Shown here piece by piece: positions 1 through 8,088 of a DNA stretch of 64,000 nt (positions are counted from its first letter, which is position 1; the number at the start of each line of letters is the position of its first letter). The position numbers and the translations under genes were made by a program. The DNA is from Brevundimonas sp. (GTDB lineage Bacteria > Pseudomonadota > Alphaproteobacteria > Caulobacterales > Caulobacteraceae): positions 1 to 64,000 of the forward strand of contig NZ_JACESB010000005.1 in assembly GCF_013912005.1 (NCBI RefSeq). The letters run 5' to 3'. The notes below the pieces were generated by a model. The model was not told the DNA's origin and did not search any database. It saw only the letters and a program-made list of their open reading frames with translations.

Positions 1-169
1 CGGCGCTGGCGCTCACCTCCCCGTGAGCGAAGGCGAACGGGGAGGACAGACCCGCGTCAGCGGGTCAGGAGGGGGCGACGCGGGCCCAGGGGGCGGCCCG
101 CGGACACCGCCTGCGCCGCCCCTCCACCGCCCTTCGGGTCCCCCTCCCCGTCTCCGACGGGGAGGTGAA
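1..169. repeat. Hairpin-rich intergenic repeat, left copy
   Basis: Bases 1 to about 123 recur at 662 to about 784 with one visible substitution (gggggcggc against ggagcggc), so two near-identical direct copies bracket the DUF559 gene. The unit contains nested inverted repeats: CCTCCCCGT with ACGGGGAGG near 17-44, and GACCCGC with GCGGGTC near 49-66. Its tail (113-169) ends in a CTCCCCGTC / GACGGGGAG hairpin. A more distant relative lies at 34546-34712. The function is unknown; a mobile or recombination-prone intergenic repeat family is an inference. The left edge of the unit may lie outside the window. Confidence 0.8.
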
Positions 170-239
170 TGGCCGGGGTTGCGACCATGTGTTCCGCGTT
201 TGTTCTTGTCCGTTTCCATACCCGTGTTATCTTTTCCCC

Positions 240-659
240 ATGGAAGAGCGTGGCACCTATGCCCAGGCCAAGGCTCTCCGGCGCCCGATGTCGCCGCCGG
301 AAGCGCGTCTGTGGGCGCGGGTGCGCGGGAAGCGACTGCACGGTCACAAGTTCCGCAGGCAGCACCCGATCGGGCCGTACATCCTCGACTTCTATTGTCC
401 GGCGGCGACGTTGGCGGTGGAGATCGACGGCCGCTGCCACGAAGATCCCGAGCGGCTGGCGCACGACCGCCGCCGGTCCGCGTGGCTGGCGGCGCGGGGC
501 GTGCGCGTGATCCGGGTGGCGGCGGTGGACGTGCGCGACGAACTGGACGGCGTGCTGGCCTTCATCGTTCGGGTGGTGCGGGAGCGCCTCCAGGCGTCCG
601 CGCCGCCCCCTCCACCGCCCTTCGGGCGGTCCCCCTCCCCGTCTCCGACGGGGAGGTGA
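240..659 (+). CDS. DUF559 endonuclease-domain protein
   Basis: 139-residue protein of the DUF559 family, a very-short-patch-repair/restriction-endonuclease-like fold found in many bacteria. The family pattern is visible: an Arg-rich start with MSPPEARLW, then LHGHKFRRQHPIGPYILDFY, AVEIDGRCHE and GVRVIRV, which supply the expected D-x-E-x-D type acidic residues (DFY near residue 50 and EIDG near 62). The ATG at 240 was preferred to in-frame ATG 165 because homology begins at MEERGTY. The last ~19 residues (Pro-rich, ending PSPSPTGR) are encoded by the flanking repeat, and the stop lies inside it. The gene is enclosed by two repeat copies, suggesting it moved or was duplicated with them. Substrate and activity are unknown. 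Confidence 0.75.
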   Translation: MEERGTYAQAKALRRPMSPPEARLWARVRGKRLHGHKFRRQHPIGPYILDFYCPAATLAVEIDGRCHEDPERLAHDRRRSAWLAARGVRVIRVAAVDVRDELDGVLAFIVRVVRERLQASAPPPPPPFGRSPSPSPTGR

Positions 660-844
660 AGCGGCGCTGGCGCTCACCTCCCCGTGAGCGAAGGCGAACG
701 GGGAGGACAGACCCGCGTCAGCGGGTCAGGAGGGGGCGACGCGGGCCCAGGGAGCGGCCCGCGGACACCGCCTGCGCCGCCCCTTCCACCATCCCTCGCC
801 TGCGGCCCGGATGGTCTCCCTCCTCATCTGCGACGGGGAGGTGA
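600..844. repeat. Hairpin-rich intergenic repeat, right copy
   Basis: This block starts with a partial unit (600-660), matching the tail of the left copy at 113-169 and providing the 3' end of the DUF559 gene. A second, fuller unit follows (662-844) whose first ~123 bases match 1-123. The end of the right copy diverges (799-842), keeping the terminal CTCCTC / GACGGGGAG stem but with a different internal loop. Tail-then-unit ordering means repeat units are joined head to tail, as expected after unequal recombination or insertion of the DUF559 gene into a repeat tract. Confidence 0.75.
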
Positions 845-865
845 CGCGGAGGCCGCGGCGCGGGT

Positions 866-1606
866 TCAGATCATCGCCATGCCGCCGTTGACGTGCAGGG
901 TCTGGCCGGTGACGTAGGCGGCCTCGTCGGAGGACAGGTAGACGGCGGCGGCGGCGATCTCGTCGCCCTGGCCGAGGCGGCCGGCGGGGATCCTCGACAG
1001 GATGGCCTCGCGCTGCTGGTCGTTGAGCACGTCGGTCATCGGCGAGGCGATGAAGCCGGGGGCGATGCAGTTGACGGTGATGCCGCGGCTGCCGACCTCC
1101 TGGGCCAGCGACTTGGAGAAGCCGATCATGCCGGCCTTGGAGGCGGCGTAGTTGGTCTGGCCCGGGTTGCCGGTGACGCCGACCACCGAGGTGACGCCGA
1201 TGATGCGGCCGGCGCGGCGCTTCATCATCCCCTTCACGGCGGCGCGGGACAGGCGGAAGTAGCTCTCGAGGTTGACCTTGATGACCTGCTCGAAGTCCTC
1301 GTCCTTCATCCGCATCAGCAGACCGTCCTTGGTGATGCCGGCGTTGGCGACGAGGATGTCCAGCGGGGCGCCGGCGGCCTCCTCGGCGCGGGCGACCAGA
1401 CCGTCGACCGACTCCGCGTCCGAAAGGTTGGCGGCGGCGGCGAAGGCGCGCTCGCCCAGTTCCTTCGCCAGGTCCTGCAGCACCGCCTCGCGGGTGCCGG
1501 AGAGGACGACGGTCGCGCCCTGCGCATGCAGGGCGCGGGCGATGGAGCCGCCGATGCCGCCGGTGGCGCCGGTGACGAGGGCGGTCTTGCCGGTGAGGTT
1601 GAACAT
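866..1606 (-). CDS. fabG: 3-oxoacyl-[acyl-carrier-protein] reductase FabG
   Basis: 246-residue short-chain dehydrogenase that reduces 3-oxoacyl-ACP with NADPH in each elongation round of cytosolic type II fatty-acid synthesis. Visible motifs: TGATGGIG cofactor loop at 12-19, NAG at 88-90, and the catalytic triad Ser140, Tyr153 and Lys157 (YAASK), followed by the APGFIASPM segment. Length and the C-terminal VTGQTLHVNGGM block are typical of FabG rather than a generic SDR. It lies 112 bp downstream of fabD on the same strand, a classic fab operon arrangement. The gap holds an imperfect inverted repeat (1647-1710) that may modulate readthrough. The usual downstream acpP is absent here; the DUF559/repeat block follows instead. 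Confidence 0.96.
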   Translation of the reverse strand: MFNLTGKTALVTGATGGIGGSIARALHAQGATVVLSGTREAVLQDLAKELGERAFAAAANLSDAESVDGLVARAEEAAGAPLDILVANAGITKDGLLMRMKDEDFEQVIKVNLESYFRLSRAAVKGMMKRRAGRIIGVTSVVGVTGNPGQTNYAASKAGMIGFSKSLAQEVGSRGITVNCIAPGFIASPMTDVLNDQQREAILSRIPAGRLGQGDEIAAAAVYLSSDEAAYVTGQTLHVNGGMAMI

Positions 1607-1646
1607 GGGGGGCTCCGATGCGGTGTGGTGAGAAGTGAAAAGTGTT

Positions 1647-1710
1647 AGTGAGCGAGAGGTGAGCTGCGTGAGAGCAGGCGGTCGCCGCAGCGGCTCACTT
1701 CTTGCTCACT
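1647..1710. repeat. Imperfect inverted repeat between fabD and fabG
   Basis: Arms at 1647-1667 and 1690-1710 match at 18 of 21 positions as an inverted repeat; two of the three mismatches can be G-U pairs in a transcript of one strand. The loop of about 22 bases holds a smaller GGCGG/CCGC element. No U-run follows, so this looks like a transcript-stabilising or processing hairpin, or a REP-like element, rather than a strong terminator. Confidence 0.55.
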
Positions 1711-1718
1711 GGCGCTCT

Positions 1719-2666
1719 TCACCCAAAGCTCTTCGCGAAGGCCTCGAGGTCCTCCGGGCTGTTCAGCGACAGGCTTTCCGCGTCCGGCGCGATCCGTTTG
1801 GCCATGCCGGTCAGGACCTTGCCGGAGCCGATCTCGGCGAAGCGGGTCACGCCGCCCTCCCCGGCCATCCACTCCATCGACTCGCGCCAGCGGACGCGGC
1901 CGGTGACCTGCTCGACCAGCAGGCGGCGGATGACCTCCGGATCGGTCTCCGGGCGGGCGGTGACGTTGGCGACGACGGGGACGACCGGGGCCGAGATGCG
2001 GGCGTCGGCGAGGGCGGCGGCCATCTCGTCGGCGGCGGGCTGCATCAGCGGGCAGTGGAAGGGCGCCGAGACGTTCAGCGGGATGGCGCGGGCGCCCAGC
2101 TCCTTGGCTTTTTCGATGGCGCGGTCGACGGCGGCCTTGTCGCCCGAGATGACGATGTTGCCGGCGTTGTTGTCATTGGCGACGACGCAGACGCCGACCT
2201 CGGAGCCGGCCTTCGCGGCTTCCTCGGCGAGGGCGAGGTCGGTCTTCGGCCCGATCAGCGAGGCCATGGCGCCCTTGCCCACCGGCACGGCGCGCTGCAT
2301 GGCCTGGCCGCGCAGCTTCAGCAGGCGGGCCGTGTCGGCGAGGGCGATCGCGCCGGCGGCGCACAGGGCGGAGTATTCGCCCAGCGAATGGCCGGCGACG
2401 AAGGCGGCGCGGCTGACGTCGACCCCGAACTCGGCCTTCAGGGCGCGGGCGGCGGCGACCGAGACGGCCATCAGGGCCGGCTGGGCGTTCTCGGTCAGGG
2501 TCAGCTGGTCCTCGGGGCCCTCGCGCATCAGGATCGACAGCTTCTGGCCCAGCGCCTCGTCGACCTCGGCGAAGACCTCGCGGGCGCTGGCGAAGGCGTC
2601 GGCCAGCGCCGCCCCCATGCCGACCGACTGGCTGCCTTGTCCGGGGAAGAGAAGGGCGAGGGTCAT
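1719..2666 (-). CDS. fabD: Malonyl-CoA:ACP transacylase FabD
   Basis: 315-residue acyltransferase that moves malonyl groups from CoA to acyl-carrier protein, supplying extender units for fatty-acid synthesis. Diagnostic motifs: FPGQGSQ at 7-13 (oxyanion region), the nucleophile Ser94 in GHSLGEYSA (92-100), and catalytic His204 in SAPFHCPLM. The length is normal for the family. It is the upstream gene of the fabD-fabG pair and starts with ATG preceded by a GGAG element. An upstream flavoprotein gene ends 69 bp away on the same strand, so partial co-transcription is possible, although the functions are not obviously linked. Confidence 0.96.
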   Translation of the reverse strand: MTLALLFPGQGSQSVGMGAALADAFASAREVFAEVDEALGQKLSILMREGPEDQLTLTENAQPALMAVSVAAARALKAEFGVDVSRAAFVAGHSLGEYSALCAAGAIALADTARLLKLRGQAMQRAVPVGKGAMASLIGPKTDLALAEEAAKAGSEVGVCVVANDNNAGNIVISGDKAAVDRAIEKAKELGARAIPLNVSAPFHCPLMQPAADEMAAALADARISAPVVPVVANVTARPETDPEVIRRLLVEQVTGRVRWRESMEWMAGEGGVTRFAEIGSGKVLTGMAKRIAPDAESLSLNSPEDLEAFAKSFG

Positions 2667-2735
2667 GGGGGGCTCCGGAACCGTGAATCGAGGGCGCAGC
2701 GATAGGCCGGGCCTGCCGCAGGGGCAAGCCGGGGC

Positions 2736-4142
2736 TCAGAACAGAACGGCCGGGTTCATGATGCGGTGCGGGTCCAGCGCCGCGCGGATCGCCTGCATGG
2801 CGGCGACCTCGGCGGGAGACTTGTAGCGCCGGGCCTCGTCGGTCTTGAGGCGGCCGAGACCGTGTTCGGCCGAGATGGAGCCGTCGTAGCGGGCGACGAT
2901 GTCATGGACGATCCGCGAGCCCTCGGGCTGGCGGGCCATGAAGGCCGCGGGGTCGGCCTCCGGCGGGCGCATGACGTCGTAGTGGATGTTGCCGTCGCCG
3001 ACATGACCGAAGGCGCTGACGCGGGCCCCCGGCTCGAAACGGAGCACGGCGGCGGTGGCCTCCTCGAGGAAGTCGGCGATGCGGGACACGGGCACCGAGA
3101 CGTCGTGCTTCCAGCCGGGCCCCTCGGGCTTCTGCCCGGCGGACTGCTCCTCGCGCACCTTCCAGAAGGCGGCGCGCTGGGCCTCGTTCTGGGCGATCGC
3201 GGCGTCGGTGACCAGGCCGCGTTCGAAGGCCTCGGCGAGCAGGGCCTCCAGCGCCGTCTCGGCCGCGCCGGGCTGGCCGGCGCCCAGCTCGATCAGCACG
3301 CACCAGGGCGGGGTCGAGTCGAGCGGCTCGCGGGTGTCGGGGATGTGCTTCAGCACCAGTTCGAGGCCGATGCGCTTCATCAGCTCGAAGGCCTCGACCC
3401 CGCCGCCGGTCTCCGCCTTGGCGCGGGCCAGCAGTTCGACGGCGGCCTGGGGGCCGTCCACGCCGACGACCGCGGTGGCGCGGGAGCGCAGCACCGGGTG
3501 GAGCTTCAGGGTGGCGGCGGTGACGACGCCGAGGGTGCCCTCCGCCCCGATCAGCAGCTGCTTGAGGTCGTAGCCGGTGTTGTCCTTGCGCAGGCGTTTC
3601 AGGCCGTGGAAGACCTCCCCGTCCGGCAGCACGGCCTCCAGCCCGAGCACCAGGTCGCGCATCATGCCGTAGCGCACCACGCCCGTGCCGCCGGCGTTGC
3701 TGGACACGGCCCCGCCGATGGTGGCCGTGCCCTCGGAGGCGAGGCCGAGGGGGAAGCGGCGATCGACGGCGGCGGCGGCCTGCTGGGCTTCCAGCAGGGT
3801 GACCCCCGCCTCGACGGTGAGGGCGTCGTCGAGCGGGCTCACGTCGCGGATGGCCCGCAGCCGGCGGGTCGAGAGCAGCACCTCGCCGAACGGGACCTGG
3901 CCGCCGACGAGGCCGGTGCCGCCGCCCTGGGTGACGACCGGGATGCGGCGTCCGGCGCAGACCCGGAGGGCGCGGGCGACCTCCCCGGTCGAGCGGGGCA
4001 GCAGCATCAGCGGGGTCGCGCCGCTCCAGCGGCCGCGCCATTCGGTCAGCGAGGGCCCGATCTCGGCGGGATCCTCGGTCCAGCCGCCGGGATCGAGAGC
4101 GTCCTTGAGGGCGGCGAGGGCTTCGGCGTCGGGCGGGGTCAT
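2736..4142 (-). CDS. FAD-linked D-2-hydroxyacid dehydrogenase (D2HGDH/GlcD type)
   Basis: 468-residue VAO-family flavoprotein with an N-terminal FAD-binding type 4 domain and a C-terminal FAD-linked oxidase domain. The FAD-binding segment shows PVVTQGGGTGLVGGQVP (about 69-85) and TIGGAVSSNAGGTGVVRYG (about 141-159). The C-terminal half has GHVGDGNIHYDV and SISAEHGLGRLK, which carry the metal-binding and substrate residues seen in D-2-hydroxyglutarate and D-lactate dehydrogenases. It probably oxidises a D-2-hydroxyacid and passes electrons to a carrier, scavenging by-products such as D-2-hydroxyglutarate. Exact substrate cannot be set from sequence. It is divergent from the NUDIX gene (57 bp apart). 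Confidence 0.85.
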   Translation of the reverse strand: MTPPDAEALAALKDALDPGGWTEDPAEIGPSLTEWRGRWSGATPLMLLPRSTGEVARALRVCAGRRIPVVTQGGGTGLVGGQVPFGEVLLSTRRLRAIRDVSPLDDALTVEAGVTLLEAQQAAAAVDRRFPLGLASEGTATIGGAVSSNAGGTGVVRYGMMRDLVLGLEAVLPDGEVFHGLKRLRKDNTGYDLKQLLIGAEGTLGVVTAATLKLHPVLRSRATAVVGVDGPQAAVELLARAKAETGGGVEAFELMKRIGLELVLKHIPDTREPLDSTPPWCVLIELGAGQPGAAETALEALLAEAFERGLVTDAAIAQNEAQRAAFWKVREEQSAGQKPEGPGWKHDVSVPVSRIADFLEEATAAVLRFEPGARVSAFGHVGDGNIHYDVMRPPEADPAAFMARQPEGSRIVHDIVARYDGSISAEHGLGRLKTDEARRYKSPAEVAAMQAIRAALDPHRIMNPAVLF

Positions 4143-4199
4143 GGGCCGGTTGTTCCAGAGTCATGGACGCGGGGGAAGGGGCGGGCCAACCTGCGGCGC

Positions 4200-4610
4200 A
4201 TGTCGACTCCCCTCCCCGCCCCGGTTCCCTGCGTCGGCGTCGTCTGCCTGCGGGGCGAGGAGGTGCTGCTGGTCCGCCGCGGCCGGCCGCCGCGGCAGGG
4301 CGAGTGGAGCCTGCCCGGCGGGCGCATCGAGCCGGGCGAGCGCGCCGTCGACGCCGCCCTGCGGGAGCTGCGGGAGGAGACCGGCGTCGAGGCGCGCCTC
4401 CTCGGCGTGCTGGACGTGGTCGACGGCCTCTTTCCCGAGGCGGGGCGGCACTATGTGCTGATCGACTACGCCGCCGAATGGACCGCCGGCGAGCCGGTCG
4501 CGGGCGACGACGCGGCGGAGGCGGCCTTCTTTCCCCTCGCCGAGGCGGCGGCGCGGGTGGAGTGGGAGGAGACGCGGCGCATCATCGCCCTCGCCGCCGC
4601 ACGCCGCTGA
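4200..4610 (+). CDS. NUDIX hydrolase
   Basis: 136-residue protein with a perfect Nudix box from Gly41 to Val63: G-x5-E (Gly41, Glu47), then R55-E56, E59-E60 and G62. These residues bind Mg2+ and the diphosphate. The N-terminal half has VGVVCLRGEEVLLVRRG, typical of the ADP-ribose pyrophosphatase/MutT-like branch, and the strand after the box (YVLIDYAAEW) is also family-like. It should hydrolyse a nucleoside diphosphate linked to another moiety; the substrate is unknown. It is transcribed away from the flavoprotein gene and precedes the SPFH operon by about 95 bp. Confidence 0.88.
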   Translation: MSTPLPAPVPCVGVVCLRGEEVLLVRRGRPPRQGEWSLPGGRIEPGERAVDAALRELREETGVEARLLGVLDVVDGLFPEAGRHYVLIDYAAEWTAGEPVAGDDAAEAAFFPLAEAAARVEWEETRRIIALAAARR

Positions 4611-4705
4611 ACGGCGAAGATTACGCGGATGTCATCTTCCGCATGTCCGGTTTCGGTGGCGGCCGCCCCCCGGGCTGATAACCTGAACGGGATCGGGAGG
4701 CTTGC

Positions 4706-5689
4706 ATGGACATGTCGGTTCTATTCGTGGTGGCGCTGGTCGTTCTGGCCTTCGTGCTGCTGTTCAGCGTGGTGAAGATCGTGCCGCAGGGGCGCGAGTA
4801 CACGGTCGAGCGGTTCGGCAAGTACACCCGGACCCTGCCCCCGGGGATCAGCCTGCTGACCCCCTTCGTCGAGCGCATCGGCCGGCGGATGAACATGATG
4901 GAGCAGGTGCTGGACGTCCCGACCCAGGAGGTCATCACCAAGGACAACGCCATGGTGAAGGTGGACGGCATCGTCTTCATCCAGGTGATGGACGCGGCGC
5001 GCGCCGCCTACCGGGTCGACAACCTGCCCTACGCCATCGCCCAGCTGTGCATGACCAACCTGCGCACCGTGGTGGGCTCGATGGAGCTGGACGAGGTGCT
5101 GAGCCAGCGCGACGCGATCAACACCCGGCTGCTGCACGTCATCGACGCGGCGACCGAGCCGTGGGGCGTCAAGGCCAACCGCATCGAGATCAAGGACCTG
5201 ACCCCGCCGACCGACATCACCAACGCCATGGCCCGGCAGATGAAGGCCGAGCGCGAGCGGCGGGCGGTGATCACCGAGGCGGACGGCGAGAAGCAGGCGG
5301 CCATCGCCCGCGCCGAGGGGGCCAAGCAGGCCGCCATCCTCGAGGCCGAGGGCCGGCGCGAGGCGGCCTTCCGCGACGCCGAGGCGCGCGAGCGCGAGGC
5401 CGAGGCCGAGGCCCGCGCCACGGCCATGGTGTCGGAGGCGATCGCCCGCGGCGACGTCAACGCCATCAACTACTTCGTGGCCCAGAAATACGTCGAGGCC
5501 TTCGCCGAACTGGCCCGCAGCCCGCAGCAGAAGACGGTCATCGTGCCGTCGGAGATGGGGGCCCTGGTCGGCTCGATCGCCGGCATCGGCGAGCTGGTCG
5601 GCCTGGCCCGGGACCAGCAGGGCGGCGCCCGCCCGGCCCCCGCCCCGCGCGCGCCCCGGACGCGCGGCTCGGTTCCCGGAACGGAGTAG
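4706..5689 (+). CDS. qmcA: SPFH/stomatin-like membrane protein (QmcA/PHB family)
   Basis: 327-residue protein with one N-terminal transmembrane helix (about residues 5-24) followed directly by an SPFH/Band 7 domain starting at [21 protein letters not shown]. The segment [19 protein letters not shown] and the signature [12 protein letters not shown] are characteristic. A long Ala/Glu-rich coiled coil (roughly 185-245) follows and should drive oligomer assembly. Such proteins form large ring-like membrane microdomain scaffolds and are paired with NfeD-like partners. The next gene, starting 3 nt after the stop, is exactly such an NfeD protein. A good Shine-Dalgarno (GGGAGG) precedes the ATG. The C-terminal tail is Pro/Arg-rich and variable. 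The cargo or client is unknown. Confidence 0.9.
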   Translation: MDMSVLFVVALVVLAFVLLFSVVKIVPQGREYTVERFGKYTRTLPPGISLLTPFVERIGRRMNMMEQVLDVPTQEVITKDNAMVKVDGIVFIQVMDAARAAYRVDNLPYAIAQLCMTNLRTVVGSMELDEVLSQRDAINTRLLHVIDAATEPWGVKANRIEIKDLTPPTDITNAMARQMKAERERRAVITEADGEKQAAIARAEGAKQAAILEAEGRREAAFRDAEAREREAEAEARATAMVSEAIARGDVNAINYFVAQKYVEAFAELARSPQQKTVIVPSEMGALVGSIAGIGELVGLARDQQGGARPAPAPRAPRTRGSVPGTE

Positions 5690-5692
5690 ACC

Positions 5693-6154
5693 ATGGACGC
5701 CCTGATGGACCTCCACGCGGCCCAGCCCTTCTGGATCTGGCTGGCCCTGGGCGTGCTGCTGCTCGCGGTCGAGGCGGCCTTCTCCACCGAATGGCTGTTG
5801 TGGCCCGCCGTGTCCGCCGGCGCGGTGGCCGTGGTCACGGCGCTGGGGCTGCCGCTGGGCGGCTTCTGGGGCGAGGCGGCGCTGTTCGCCGTGCTGACCG
5901 TGATCGCCACCCTGCTGTCGCGACGGCTTGTCCAGCGGGTCAACCCCGCCGACGCGCCGGACATCAACGCCCGCGACGGGCGGCTGGTGGGCCAGCGGGC
6001 GCAGGTGACGGAAGCCTTCGTCGACGGCCGCGGCCGCGTCTTCGTGTCAGGCGCCGAATGGGCCGCCGAGATCGACGGCGTCGCGCCGCCGGTCGGCGAG
6101 AGCGTCATCGTCGCCGCCGTCGACGGGGCGCGGCTGAAGGTGCGCGCCGCCTGA
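5693..6154 (+). CDS. NfeD-like membrane protein
   Basis: 153-residue short-form NfeD protein with about three hydrophobic segments in the first ~80 residues (WIWLALGVLLLAVEAAF, then WLLWPAVSAGAVAVVTALGL, then ALFAVLTVIATLL). The soluble C-terminal OB-fold-like domain begins near GRLVGQRAQVTEAFVDGRGRV. NfeD proteins partner with SPFH proteins in the inner membrane; the 3-nt spacing to the upstream SPFH gene supports translational coupling. Its last 108 bases are overlapped on the opposite strand by the 3' end of the patatin gene, because that frame has no earlier stop. Confidence 0.88.
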   Translation: MDALMDLHAAQPFWIWLALGVLLLAVEAAFSTEWLLWPAVSAGAVAVVTALGLPLGGFWGEAALFAVLTVIATLLSRRLVQRVNPADAPDINARDGRLVGQRAQVTEAFVDGRGRVFVSGAEWAAEIDGVAPPVGESVIVAAVDGARLKVRAA

Positions 6155-7333
6155 GCGCGGCGGGAGCTCCCCTTCCGCCTCGCCGGTCAGCGTCTCCGCC
6201 CTGAAACGCCGCCAGGCCTCGCCGTCGCGGGCGGCGCGGCGGCCGGCGTCGAACAGGGCCCGCATCGAGTCGCGGTCGAAATCGAGGCTGGACGTCTCCA
6301 GCTCGGGGGGCGTGGCCGCCACGTAGAGCGGCATGTCGATCCGGTGCGCGAACTCGGCGGTGGCCAGCAGCTGGGCGCGGAGCATGGCCTTGCCCGCGCT
6401 GTCGAAGCTGCGCTCGAGGATGTCGCGCAGGCGGCCGCCGGTCACCCGCGGCGTACGGGTCAGCTGGCCGTTGACGAGGACGTAGAATGTCCCGCGCACC
6501 GGCGATTCCGGCGTCCAGTCCAGCAGGCCTTCCGGCACGCCGAGGAAGGGCGCGTTGACGCCGCCGTCCACGTGCATGGTCTGGACCACCCGCCCCTGCT
6601 CGTCGAGGCCGGCGATGAGGACCGGAGGGAAGACCCCGGGAACGCTGGCCGAGGCGACGAGGATGTCGCGGAACAGGACCAGCCCCTGCGGCCCGCCCTG
6701 GGTCGCCACGACGCCCATGTCCCAGATCACGGTCTCCTGCGCGTCCAGATCGGTCGTGGCCACGAGCAGACGCCGGCCCCGGGCGTGCTCGGCGGCGACC
6801 GCGGCGAGGAGCTCCGGCGTCACATGGCGTTCGACGACCTCCCGCAGGTCGGCGGGGCTGAACAGGCTGGGGGCGAAGAAGGCGGCGAAGCTGCGCCAGC
6901 TGACCAGGCCCTGGGTTCCGCCGTCCGTATAGGCGGACTCGAGCCGGTCGTCCCACGCCGGGCCGAGGAAGGCGAAGGGCGCGGTCAGGGCGCCCGTGCT
7001 GACGCCGGTGACCACGGCGAAGGCCGGGCGGTCGCCCCGGTCGCTCCAGCCGGAGAGGACTCCCGCCCCCCAGGCGCCGTTCGCGCCGCCGCCGGACAGG
7101 GCGAGGACGGCCGCCGGCTGACCCTCCTGGAGATGGCTGGCCAGCTCTCCGGCGAGGCGCTCGAGCCGGCCCGCGTCGGACGCCCGGATGCGGGGGTCGG
7201 CGGCCGGAACGACCTCGACGTCGGCCAGCCGCAGCACGCCGTCCGGCGGCCGGCTGAGGGTCCCGCACGCGGCGAGGCAGACCGCGAGTCCGGCGAGCAC
7301 GGCGGTGCGGAGGTTCCGGGTCAGGCTGGCCAT
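6047..7333 (-). CDS. Patatin-like phospholipase, predicted lipoprotein
   Basis: 428-residue protein. It starts with a lipoprotein signal (MASLTRNLRTAVLAGLAVCL then AAC, Cys23 as lipidation site), so it is probably envelope-anchored. The patatin domain has the oxyanion loop GGGANG (81-86), the nucleophile Ser112 in GVSTG (110-114), and the catalytic Asp256 in HVDGG. All key residues are present, so lipid acyl hydrolase activity is expected; the substrate is unknown. ATG 7333 was chosen over the upstream start because it begins the signal peptide. The C-terminal ~36 codons run antisense through the 3' end of nfeD; these residues are low-complexity and may be non-essential. Confidence 0.85.
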   Translation of the reverse strand: MASLTRNLRTAVLAGLAVCLAACGTLSRPPDGVLRLADVEVVPAADPRIRASDAGRLERLAGELASHLQEGQPAAVLALSGGGANGAWGAGVLSGWSDRGDRPAFAVVTGVSTGALTAPFAFLGPAWDDRLESAYTDGGTQGLVSWRSFAAFFAPSLFSPADLREVVERHVTPELLAAVAAEHARGRRLLVATTDLDAQETVIWDMGVVATQGGPQGLVLFRDILVASASVPGVFPPVLIAGLDEQGRVVQTMHVDGGVNAPFLGVPEGLLDWTPESPVRGTFYVLVNGQLTRTPRVTGGRLRDILERSFDSAGKAMLRAQLLATAEFAHRIDMPLYVAATPPELETSSLDFDRDSMRALFDAGRRAARDGEAWRRFRAETLTGEAEGELPPRSGGAHLQPRPVDGGDDDALADRRRDAVDLGGPFGA

Positions 7334-7373
7334 GACGCCCGTGGATACTCCCGGGCGGGCCACGGCGGCAACG

Positions 7374-7814
7374 TCAGCGCGGGAGTTCGTCGATGCCGCG
7401 ATTGGCCAGCCGGTCGGCGCGTTCGTTGAGCTCATGGCCGGCGTGGCCCTTGACCCAATGCCATTTGACCTCGTGGCGCAGGCGGGCCTCGTCGAGGCGT
7501 TTCCACAGGTCCTCGTTCTTCACCGGCTTCTTCTCGGCCGTCTTCCAGCCGCGCGCCTTCCAGCCGCGGATCCATTCGGTGATGCCCTGCATCACATACT
7601 TGCTGTCAGTGTGCAGATCGACGCGGCAGGGGCGGGTCAGGGCCTCCAGCGCCCGGATCGCCGCCATCAGCTCCATGCGGTTGTTGGTGGTCAGCGGCTC
7701 GCCGCCCCACAGCTCCTTCTCGTGGCCGCCGCCGGTCTGCAGGACCGCGCCCCAGCCGCCCGGGCCCGGATTGCCGCGACAGGCGCCGTCGGTGTGGATG
7801 ATGACGTGGGACAC
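7374..7814 (-). CDS. rnhA: Ribonuclease HI
   Basis: 146-residue RNase H1 that cleaves RNA in RNA-DNA hybrids (R-loops, Okazaki primers). The catalytic carboxylates fall at family positions: Asp9 (HTDGAC), Glu48 (NRMELMA), Asp70 (HTDSKYV) and Asp134 (ERADRLA), plus His124 in KGHAGH. The GTG at 7814 was chosen: it gives the usual SHVIIHTDG start and has AAGGAAA about 7 nt upstream. An upstream ATG at 7901 would add 29 non-conserved residues and collide with the divergent toxin-antitoxin gene. A 40-bp gap separates it from the patatin gene downstream. Confidence 0.95.
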   Translation of the reverse strand: MSHVIIHTDGACRGNPGPGGWGAVLQTGGGHEKELWGGEPLTTNNRMELMAAIRALEALTRPCRVDLHTDSKYVMQGITEWIRGWKARGWKTAEKKPVKNEDLWKRLDEARLRHEVKWHWVKGHAGHELNERADRLANRGIDELPR

Positions 7815-7899
7815 GGCGGCTTTCCTTGGTCGGTTTCCCACCTCGGGTTGGTTGGAGGCGAGTCGGCGTTCGGCTATGTTCCTAGGCAGGAGCGACACC

Positions 7900-8088
7900 A
7901 TGATCCATGCGAAGATTCAGAACGTGTCCGGCAAGGCCGTAATCGAACTGGACGAAGCGGACCTCGCCAAGCTTGGCGCCACCTTCGGCGACGATGTCCG
8001 GGTCGAAGCCGCCGGTTCGGAGGCAGTCGAGAAGGGCAAGGCGTTTGTTGAGCGATATATCAGGACGTTCGACGCACTGGCCAAGTGA
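7900..8088 (+). CDS. AbrB-like antitoxin of a Doc toxin-antitoxin pair
   Basis: 62-residue protein with a short swapped-hairpin AbrB/MazE-like pattern in the first half ([24 protein letters not shown] then GDDVRVEA), followed by a helical, charged tail suited to wrapping a toxin. It has a clear Shine-Dalgarno (AGGAG) upstream. Its stop overlaps the toxin start in a GTGA tetranucleotide, the normal antitoxin-first arrangement. The family assignment is an inference from pattern and context; it is not a canonical Phd. It should repress its own promoter and neutralise the downstream Doc protein. Confidence 0.7.
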   Translation: MIHAKIQNVSGKAVIELDEADLAKLGATFGDDVRVEAAGSEAVEKGKAFVERYIRTFDALAK

